A stretch of 17,643 nt of DNA from Scatosoma sp045632265 (lineage in GTDB: Bacteria; Bacillota; Clostridia; Christensenellales; Borkfalkiaceae): positions 1 through 17,643 of the forward strand of contig JAZQWG010000020.1 in assembly GCA_045632265.1 (NCBI GenBank), written 5' to 3'. How positions within the stretch are numbered: the stretch's first letter is position 1; each line of letters starts with the position of its first letter. A model generated the notes under the pieces. The model had not been told where the DNA came from. It did no database searches and saw only the letters and a list, made by a program, of their open reading frames with translations. Positions 6,901 through 12,958 of this stretch are shown here, piece by piece. The position numbers and the translations under genes were made by a program.

Positions 6901-8315
6901 ACAACTGCGACACGTGTAATAAAGCGCTCACCTATTGCGAAGATAGAAACAACGACCTTTTCTGCGACGTATGTCGACAAGGGACCAACGTTTATATCAC
7001 TTTCAAAGGCGCAAACATTTCTATACAAAACAATATACATATCTTGTACGCAGTCAACGCCAAGGGGCTCACCCCTTCGCAGGTAGCGAATATGCGAGTG
7101 CTCGTTTGGAAAACAGCGCAAGACAGCTATGTTTACGGTACGCACGATGCGGAATTGATTTCCACGTCGTCGATGACGTACGATTACATAAGCTATCCCG
7201 TATTCACTTTCAACGATTTGTCGATTAGAAGAATGACGGACGACGTGTACGCACGTGTATATATCCCGAGTGCGGACGGCATGGGGTATTACAGCGAAAC
7301 GTTGAAATATAGCATTTTGGAATATGCGTATGCAAAACTTGGCAAGACGGATAGAGAGGGAAGCGAAGACGAAAATCTTATCACCGTCGTTGAAAAGCTT
7401 TTGAAACTTGGCGAATCTATGCAAATTTATCAAAGCTACAACTTGGATAGACTTGCAACGGACGATTACGTTTACGTAAAAATTAAAAACGCAACGTTTG
7501 ACGACGGCGTATCTACGGGGCTTTATAAACCGGGGACGCAGTTGAACGTCACGCTTGATTCTTGTTGTGCGGTGGCAAGCGGCAATCTTCCTTCCTATCT
7601 TTCGGTAGACGGAAGCACAATCACTCTCACCGTGCCCGACACGATGGTTATCGACACGACGTCGTTTACCTACACCGTTTACGGGCCTTCGCCTATGAAC
7701 GATAGTCCCGCACAAGTGCTTTTGACGACGGAGCAAACGTTTGCTTATACCACCGACAACGTAGTGAAAGCGGTGGAAAACGTCAATGAAAATTACGTTT
7801 CAGTCACCATGCAACGTCCGACGAGCAGTTATTATGGTATCAATATCAACTTGACGGGCAACGCACAAGGCTGGAACGGCGGCGTAATCTTCTCGTACAC
7901 GCAAGATAGAGCGCATATCCGTATTGACAGCGCAGGTTCAAGCGGGATTGCATTGTTCATTTTAGATATTCCCACGAACTTTGCGGAAAATAAAGCGGGC
8001 ACGCTTGTGTATAAGTGGACGGCGCTGATGAGCGATCAAGGCTGTATCGGCTTGCAACTTGATTTGTGGTACGGCGTGGACGGCGTATACACGAAAGTGG
8101 GCTTGCAAGAAGTGAGAAACGACACGGGCACGTGGAACTATGATGGGGCGAACAAATCGTTCACTTTGCGCTACGACGTGGTCGAGGCAAATATGCTTGC
8201 ACCCGATTGTACGATTATGAGCTACTATGGACAAAACGGCTATGGTGGGGCAACGTGTGATTGGACGATTTCAAGTGTAAGCGTATCGGCAAATAAACCT
8301 AATTATTTGCCTTAA
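3996..8315 (+). CDS. Giant secreted mosaic protein with metallophosphatase-like domain, paralogue 1 (1439 aa)
   Basis: The signal peptide (residues 1 to about 38) has a KRIKK start, a hydrophobic core and ends at TASAA. Domains in order: a carbohydrate-binding-like jelly roll (about 47-195, NLLVDGDFSSGTFNNW ... YVDNLYLG); a second beta-rich region (196-445); a calcineurin-like phosphoesterase domain (about 456-730) with GDPQ (462-465), GDTVD (498-502), GNHD (532-535), STH (H636) and GHTD (681-684); a BIG2-like Ig domain (about 762-846); a cysteine-rich section (848-996) with two YYSCxCG repeats and CxxC units; an unknown module (about 998-1165, ending LKYSILEYAYAKLGKTD); and a C-terminal beta domain (about 1250-1432). 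The first motif has Q for the usual H and the last has D for H, so one metal site is altered. There is no LPXTG, SLH, dockerin or C-terminal membrane helix, so it is probably released or held by its sugar-binding parts. The ATG is preceded by GAGGGG and a leader shared with paralogue 2. Substrate unknown; a phosphomonoester or phosphodiester on an extracellular polymer is inferred. Confidence 0.88.
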   Translation: MKRIKKWMYGLITLCVACLCLGIVSIGKQSTQDVTASAAFASSYSGGNLLVDGDFSSGTFNNWTGWHGDPANQPRVIENGSAKLAHATESSETLSQKVTLTKGKKYYFSVDFWAVGIANATSTGEGLYLEIQQSDKTIVQKKGFIGGSSVSSFNSSTWVTYVGEFVATDTSYDFIVRFYGATGTAYVDNLYLGLKPLDYGSTSKWVHLSQISTSDNGLIPTAQTTEQMFGANTSDFEANSTLTITSDFTNSGATWGLMVYLFKWNNGTDAANIFYKAGGENYPNDYDANAYKYFESFSNEDATAGLYFHQTAGDWLALVMSNAYTPFILECRNGQIVKKTFVMDTAYLGPECGAVMKGKTEVKFSSVDTSSGVEVSFSFDAIDAGNISPSVRTLKIDNPNLKGASSLYLLKIRGNTSFNGSCPINITARATSNADQSHWVDGGTMSYPKDFSDGSFTLVGIGDPQMFTKNGGSLYTQMYEWIAANKTAFNMKYAVNVGDTVDYALDANQWTLAKNAHQLLQNVNLPYVLTMGNHDYEGYWEMTTDEYGNKTQMPRKSDKFDATFPYADYVSWLGSANFGTLDSTQSKMRNTWHKFTNGNDKYLIISLEYGVTAATVAQAAAVIEANADYNVIISTHSYLNGDTSYNNDGAVNLKWDGGLTSEQLWNTLISKHSNIFMVLCGHTDSYGLSTKVAYGDAGNPIMQVKIDAQGTFDDQESLVALFKIKSTSVQTYYYSVSSGRYYNGSNFSIAPVVGTTTSQGGGFKLNLGEIVQTSSLINMKALDGGKQSIFGAPTSSNMSVASIDANGRIMAKGLGTTTITYTLSGRGDSSISSGVLTTYTTTIEVVCPHVIGDTNGDHRCETCGLVITDHVFDQKVASETYVKAWATCFTPDIFYYSCACGAKGTQTFESGAVLDHEFTRKVVEDAFKKSDATCTSPALYYYSCICGTAGSETFTVGDAGTHYDANSDHNCDTCNKALTYCEDRNNDLFCDVCRQGTNVYITFKGANISIQNNIHILYAVNAKGLTPSQVANMRVLVWKTAQDSYVYGTHDAELISTSSMTYDYISYPVFTFNDLSIRRMTDDVYARVYIPSADGMGYYSETLKYSILEYAYAKLGKTDREGSEDENLITVVEKLLKLGESMQIYQSYNLDRLATDDYVYVKIKNATFDDGVSTGLYKPGTQLNVTLDSCCAVASGNLPSYLSVDGSTITLTVPDTMVIDTTSFTYTVYGPSPMNDSPAQVLLTTEQTFAYTTDNVVKAVENVNENYVSVTMQRPTSSYYGININLTGNAQGWNGGVIFSYTQDRAHIRIDSAGSSGIALFILDIPTNFAENKAGTLVYKWTALMSDQGCIGLQLDLWYGVDGVYTKVGLQEVRNDTGTWNYDGANKSFTLRYDVVEANMLAPDCTIMSYYGQNGYGGATCDWTISSVSVSANKPNYLP

Positions 8316-8340
8316 GGAGCAACGAACCATAACGAGAAGG

Positions 8341-8357
8341 CGAAAGGGGAACTTTCG
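8341..8357 (+). other. Hairpin upstream of micropeptide 2
   Basis: CGAAAG (8341-8346) pairs with CTTTCG (8352-8357) around GGGAA. It lies in the 60-nt gap between giant gene 1 and micropeptide 2, 18 nt before the ATG. No U-tract follows and no promoter is visible in this gap, so the gap is probably inside one transcript. It occupies the same place as the palindrome before micropeptide 1. Confidence 0.55.
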
Positions 8358-8375
8358 ATTTGGAGGGAGTGTGAG

Positions 8376-8495
8376 ATGATCGATCAAGAAGAATATGAAA
8401 AACCGAAGATCGAGATTATTCTATGGCAAGATGACATCATCTTGGGACATTCCATCGACGAGGACGATGATAACTTGGAGTGGGATGAATTCTGA
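8376..8495 (+). CDS. Acidic micropeptide, copy 2, 39 aa, unknown function
   Basis: The ATG at 8376 has a strong ribosome binding site, GGAGGGAG at 8362-8369, 6 nt upstream. The peptide begins MIDQE and from residue 6 on is identical to copy 1: core PKIEIILWQDDIILGHS, then an acidic end with two tryptophans in total. Codons are largely different, for example ATC here where copy 1 has ATA, and the stop is TGA instead of TAA. It lies 60 nt after giant gene 1 and 57 nt before giant gene 2. Only residues 2-5 differ between copies, which may mark a part without a fixed role or one that gives specificity. It is cytoplasmic unless exported by an unseen system, because no signal peptide is present. 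The function is unknown. Confidence 0.88.
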   Translation: MIDQEEYEKPKIEIILWQDDIILGHSIDEDDDNLEWDEF

Positions 8496-8497
8496 TG

Positions 8498-8516
8498 AAA
8501 GATAGAAATAATCTTT
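8498..8516 (+). other. Hairpin between micropeptide 2 and giant gene 2
   Basis: AAAGAT (8498-8503) pairs with ATCTTT (8511-8516) around AGAAATA. It starts 3 nt after the stop codon of micropeptide 2. The place matches the hairpin at 3938-3961, but the sequence is unrelated, so if it has a role it is the structure that is kept. Confidence 0.5.
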
Positions 8517-8517
8517 A

Positions 8518-8552
8518 CACGAGATTTTCTTTAAGAGAAAGGGGTTTTGAAT
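8518..8552 (+). promoter_or_regulatory. Conserved leader and ribosome binding site of giant gene 2
   Basis: This stretch, CACGAGATTTTCTT followed by AAGAGAAAGGGGTTTTGAAT, closely matches 3961-3995 before giant gene 1, while the sequences further upstream do not match outside the peptide gene. AAAGGGG at 8538-8544 is the ribosome binding site, 8 nt before the ATG at 8553. TTTCT and AGAAA (8526-8530 / 8536-8540) could pair and partly cover it. The pairing is weak in copy 1. Confidence 0.55.
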
Positions 8553-11500
8553 ATGAAACGATTTAGAAAATGGATATATGGATTGACGACGGTTTGCGTT
8601 GCCTGCCTTGGTTTTGGGACGGCAGCGCAGCTTAAGTCGTCTTCTATGAAGACGGCAAACGCCGAAAGCTCGAATTTGGTTGAGGACGGTACGTTTGATA
8701 CGGGCGATTTGGGCTATTTGCACGAAACCAACGCAAACTGGCTTTGGTGGGATAGCGACAAGGACGGCGAAAAGGACGAATCGACCTTAACGCAAGCGGT
8801 GGAAAACGGCGCTTTGAAGTTGAGCAACACGGAAGACGGCAACCAGTTTATCAATCACGGCTTGACGTTGACGGCGGGGCATAAATACATGCTGTACGTG
8901 GATATCAAGACGGAAAACTTGAAAGTGGGCACGTCGGCAGGCGAAGGCGTTTGGGCGCAAGTGCGTGAAAACGGCGTTCGTGCGTCGGGCACCGTTCTTA
9001 AAAAGGTGGGCTACTTAAGCGACAAATATCAAGAAGTGGGCACGAAGGGCTGGCGAACGTTCTCTATGGAATTTACGGCAACGACAACGGGCGAGCATAC
9101 GCTTGGCTTGTATTTCTACGGCTCTACGGGTACGGTATGGTTTGACAATATCTACTTGGCGCAAGTGGACGGCGGGGCTGTCGAATACGGCTCTTCGGAT
9201 AGCTATTGGAACGAAAACACAACGGTGAACGTGGCAAGCAACAACGAGTTGTTGGTGCCTGCGCAAGCGCCTGATGCTTACCACAATTTCGCGGCGATTT
9301 CAAACGTATTTGAAAGCAATGCGGACATCAAGATCACGACGGACTTTAACGCAACGACGGATTCTTGCTGGGGCGGTTTCATCTATATGTATAAATGGAA
9401 CGATGGCGCGGACGCAGTTGCTTGGACGTATTCCTCGCAAGAGCAAAATGGTGCGGAATTTCGTTTTTCGAACGTGAACGCTTGGGGCGCGCAAGGCGAC
9501 TGGCTTGCAATCATCGTTTCTATCGGTGATAGACCTGCCGTAGTATCTTGTAAAAACGGCGAAATGTCGCTTGTGGATACGATGTGGGTGAACGGTTGGA
9601 GCACGGTAGATTCGTCTAGCTACTGGAAAGCAAAGACGATTATGGACGTGCAATTGACGGATACGGCGACGGGCGTGAAGATGGCTGTCACGTACGACCA
9701 GTTGAATTCGGACGGCACGCAAATCGGTTTGGATTCGTACACAAAAACGTTTACTATTGAAAATAGAGCGTTGCACACGAAATCGGGTGTGGCTATCAAG
9801 AAAGTGGACGGCAACGCATTGTTCGACGGCACGGCAAACAATACGATAAGCGTGTTGGTTGACGACGAAGCAAGTGCATACGTCTATAACCCCGAAACGG
9901 CTGAAGAGAAACAACATTGGGTGACGGATGGTGCGGTAAGCTATCCCACCGATTTTAACGACGGCTCGTTCACGCTCGTAGGGATTGGCGATCCTCAAAA
10001 CTTCGTTTACAATCCTGCGTTGTATAAGGGCATGTATCAATGGATTGCCGATCATAAGACGGCGTACAATATTAAATACGCCGTAAACTTGGGCGACACG
10101 GTTGACCAAGCACCCGACGAAAGTCATTGGCGCACGGCGCAAATCGCACACCAAATTTTGCAAAATGCAAACCTTCCTTACGTATTGACGAAAGGCAACC
10201 ACGATTACGAAGGGTACTGGGGCTTGTTCGACACCCCGCCCGTAATGGATCGTTCGTCCGAATACTATGATAAATACTTCCCGCTTTCTAACTACACCGA
10301 TTGGCTGGGCACGGAAAACTTCGGCTCGTTCGATGAAGGGAAGATGAGCAACACTTGGCACAAATTTACAAACGGCAACGATAAATATTTGATCGTGTCC
10401 TTGGAATACGGTGTGAAAGCATCGACGGTGGCGCAAGCAAAAGCGTTTATCAATAACAACCCTGATTACAAAGTAATCATTTCCACTCACTCGTATTTGA
10501 ACGGCAATTTGTCGTACAACGACGACGGTTATATCAACCTTCAACACGACGGCGCAATTTCCACGCAAGAACTTTGGGATTCGCTCATTAGCAAATGTTC
10601 CAACATCTTCATGGTGCTTTGCGGACATACGATCAGCAACGGCGTAAGCACGTCCGTCGTGTACGGCGATGCGGGCAACCCCATTATTCAAATGAAAGTG
10701 GATGCGCAAGGCACGTTCGACAATAAGGAAACGCTCGTTGCGCTCTATAAGATTAAGGGCACAAGCGTGGAAACGTACTACTACTCGGTTTCGAGCGATA
10801 GATACTACGCAGGTTCTAACTTTGCGCTTGATCCCATAGAAGGCACGAAAGGTGAATCGGGCGGCGTTGTGAAAGTGGATCTTACCGATTCCGTTTCGGT
10901 AAATAAATTGCTTGGCTTTAATGCTCTTGATGGCGTAATGCACACCGTTTACGGAACGCCTACGTCGAGCGATACGAGCGTAGCAACGATTGATGCAAAC
11001 GGCAATATTCTCCTTAAAAAGACGGGTACGACGACGATTCAATACGTGGTGAGCGGCAGTTTCGACCCCGCAAATATCAAAGGCGTGTTGACGGGTTATA
11101 CGGTGACGTTGAAAGTTTCGTGCGAACACGCAGCGGGCGATGCGAATAAAGACCACAAGTGCGACACTTGCGGACAATCGATCAGCGCTTGCGTAGACAC
11201 CGACCTTGACCAAAAATGCGAAGTTTGCGAAAAGTGGCTTAGCGACGAAACGATTTATTTCGACAACGAATTTGGCGATATTGACGTTGGGCACGTAGGC
11301 GGCGGCATAGAAAATGAACACGTTTACGATCAACAAGTTGCCACGCAAGAATATTTGAAATACAAAGCAGACTGTACTTCGCACGCAGCGTATTATTATA
11401 GTTGTGTATGCGGAAAGAAAGGGGAAGCTACCTTTGCGGCGGGCGAACTTGGTCCTTGTGCAGACGAGGGTAAAGACCATAGATGTGACGTTTGCGGCAA

Positions 11501-12956
11501 GGAATTGACGGTATGCGTGGACAGCAACGGTGATTGCAACTGCGACATTTGCGGCATTAAAATTCCCGTCACGTTCACGTTCAAAGCGGCAAACATTTCC
11601 ATTAAAGACACGATACATATTCAATACGCAGTGGATATGCAAGGTCTTACGGAAGCACAAAAGAAGAACGTAAGGGTGCTTATTTGGACGACGCCTCAAA
11701 GCGAATACGTTTACGGCACGCACGCTGCGGAACTTTCCGCTTCCATGACGGCAACGATTAACTACATTAAATACCCCGTATTCGCATTCACCGATTTGTC
11801 GGTTAGAAGAATGACGGAAGACGTCTACGCTTGCGTATATTTGGACGACGGTGCGGACGGGTATTATAGCGAGCCGTTGAAGTATAGTATATTAGAGTAC
11901 GCGTACGCGAAGCTTGGTAAGACGGACAGAGCGCCCGCAAGGGATCCAAAACTAATTGCGGTGCTCAACGATATGTTGGCGCTTGGCGAGGCGATGCAAA
12001 TTTATCAAGGACACAACTTGGATAGACTTCCCACGGACGAATATATCTACGTGAAGATTGACAACGCAGTGTTCGACGACGGCGTATCGACGGGGCTTTA
12101 CAAAGCGGGTACGCAGTTGACGGTGCGCGCAAAAGATAACTATATTGACGTAAGCGATCTTCCCGGCTATTTCACGAGAAAGGGCGATAAGATCACCTTC
12201 ACCGTTCCCGACGTAGTGACGGTGGACAGCACGTCGTTTATCTACTTTGCTCACGGCGATTCGCCGATGAACGATTTGCCTGCGGAAGTTATCTTGACGA
12301 CACCGCAAACGTACGAACACGATAACGACTACGTACAAGCGGCAATCACGAACGTAAACGAAAATTACGTTTCCGTGACCATGGAACATACGACGAGTGA
12401 ATTCTACGGAATCAACATCAACTTGACGGGTTCGACGTCCGTTTCCGGTTGGTCGGGTGGGGTAATCCTTTCGTACACGCAAAACGGCTTGAACCTTCGT
12501 CTTAACAGCATCGGTTCGAGTGGGGTGAACTTGGCACTTTTGGAAATCCCCGAAGGCTTTGCGGAAAATAAGGCGGGTACGCTCGTTTACAAGTGGACGG
12601 CGCTTATGGATGAAGACGTATGCTACGGCTTGCAACTTGACGTTTGGTACGGCGTGGACGGCGTTTACACCAAGGCGGGCTTACTTGAAACGAGGACGAA
12701 CGACGGCAGATGGCATTATGAAGAAGCAACGAAGTCGTTTGTATTCAATTACGACATCGTCAGCCCGAGCATGCTTGCGCCCGATTGCACGATCGTTTCC
12801 TTGTTTGCGCAAAACGCTTACCACGGTGCGGCAAGCGATTGGATTTTGCACAACGTAAGCGTTTGGGCGAATAAGCCGAGTGGTGATTTCGACAATGATA
12901 ACAACGAATTCGTCGGCAATGACGGCGATATGAACTGGGATTCTTGGGGGAACTGA
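8553..12956 (+). CDS. Giant secreted mosaic protein with metallophosphatase-like domain, paralogue 2 (1467 aa)
   Basis: The ATG at 8553 matches the start of paralogue 1 (MKRFRKWIYG against MKRIKKWMYG); a TTG 6 nt upstream is less likely. The signal peptide ends near residue 37 (TANA). The domain order is as in paralogue 1: jelly-roll sugar-binding-like domain (about 41-203), beta-rich region, calcineurin-like phosphoesterase (about 473-745) with GDPQ (479-482), GDTVD (514-518), GNHD (548-551), STH (H646) and GHTIS (691-695), BIG2-like domain (about 773-856), cysteine-rich section (857-1003), unknown module (about 1005-1170) and C-terminal beta domain. The GHxH motif ends in S instead of H. 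The cysteine-rich section has only one YYYSCVCG repeat but four CxxC units, against two and three in paralogue 1. A 25-residue acidic tail, rich in D and N and ending NWDSWGN, is absent from paralogue 1 and recalls the end of the micropeptides. No wall or membrane anchor is seen. The stop is 2 nt before the next gene. Confidence 0.88.
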   Translation: MKRFRKWIYGLTTVCVACLGFGTAAQLKSSSMKTANAESSNLVEDGTFDTGDLGYLHETNANWLWWDSDKDGEKDESTLTQAVENGALKLSNTEDGNQFINHGLTLTAGHKYMLYVDIKTENLKVGTSAGEGVWAQVRENGVRASGTVLKKVGYLSDKYQEVGTKGWRTFSMEFTATTTGEHTLGLYFYGSTGTVWFDNIYLAQVDGGAVEYGSSDSYWNENTTVNVASNNELLVPAQAPDAYHNFAAISNVFESNADIKITTDFNATTDSCWGGFIYMYKWNDGADAVAWTYSSQEQNGAEFRFSNVNAWGAQGDWLAIIVSIGDRPAVVSCKNGEMSLVDTMWVNGWSTVDSSSYWKAKTIMDVQLTDTATGVKMAVTYDQLNSDGTQIGLDSYTKTFTIENRALHTKSGVAIKKVDGNALFDGTANNTISVLVDDEASAYVYNPETAEEKQHWVTDGAVSYPTDFNDGSFTLVGIGDPQNFVYNPALYKGMYQWIADHKTAYNIKYAVNLGDTVDQAPDESHWRTAQIAHQILQNANLPYVLTKGNHDYEGYWGLFDTPPVMDRSSEYYDKYFPLSNYTDWLGTENFGSFDEGKMSNTWHKFTNGNDKYLIVSLEYGVKASTVAQAKAFINNNPDYKVIISTHSYLNGNLSYNDDGYINLQHDGAISTQELWDSLISKCSNIFMVLCGHTISNGVSTSVVYGDAGNPIIQMKVDAQGTFDNKETLVALYKIKGTSVETYYYSVSSDRYYAGSNFALDPIEGTKGESGGVVKVDLTDSVSVNKLLGFNALDGVMHTVYGTPTSSDTSVATIDANGNILLKKTGTTTIQYVVSGSFDPANIKGVLTGYTVTLKVSCEHAAGDANKDHKCDTCGQSISACVDTDLDQKCEVCEKWLSDETIYFDNEFGDIDVGHVGGGIENEHVYDQQVATQEYLKYKADCTSHAAYYYSCVCGKKGEATFAAGELGPCADEGKDHRCDVCGKELTVCVDSNGDCNCDICGIKIPVTFTFKAANISIKDTIHIQYAVDMQGLTEAQKKNVRVLIWTTPQSEYVYGTHAAELSASMTATINYIKYPVFAFTDLSVRRMTEDVYACVYLDDGADGYYSEPLKYSILEYAYAKLGKTDRAPARDPKLIAVLNDMLALGEAMQIYQGHNLDRLPTDEYIYVKIDNAVFDDGVSTGLYKAGTQLTVRAKDNYIDVSDLPGYFTRKGDKITFTVPDVVTVDSTSFIYFAHGDSPMNDLPAEVILTTPQTYEHDNDYVQAAITNVNENYVSVTMEHTTSEFYGININLTGSTSVSGWSGGVILSYTQNGLNLRLNSIGSSGVNLALLEIPEGFAENKAGTLVYKWTALMDEDVCYGLQLDVWYGVDGVYTKAGLLETRTNDGRWHYEEATKSFVFNYDIVSPSMLAPDCTIVSLFAQNAYHGAASDWILHNVSVWANKPSGDFDNDNNEFVGNDGDMNWDSWGN

Positions 12957-12958
12957 TA

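Larger units (their letters stand above)
3815..12956 (+). repeat. Tandem duplication of a micropeptide plus giant-protein unit
   Basis: Unit 1 (3815-8315) and unit 2 (8376-12956) have the same order: 39-residue peptide gene, short hairpin, conserved leader, giant secreted metallophosphatase-like protein. The giant proteins align along their whole length apart from the cysteine-rich section and the last residues. The duplication is old, since synonymous sites are heavily changed. Confidence 0.88.

Noticed and set aside
6530..7000. Dockerin-like calcium repeats in giant protein 1
   Set aside because: The D-x-N-x-D pieces occur, but always joined to CxxC pairs and without the paired dockerin helices, and they are not at the C-terminus.
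9300..11723. An 807-codon open frame on the minus strand opposite giant gene 2
   Set aside because: The plus-strand gene has recognisable domains, a paralogue and a ribosome binding site. The minus frame encodes an Arg/Val-rich product of the kind produced by antisense frames, with no motif. Similar minus frames lie opposite giant genes 1 and 3 and opposite nfnB.
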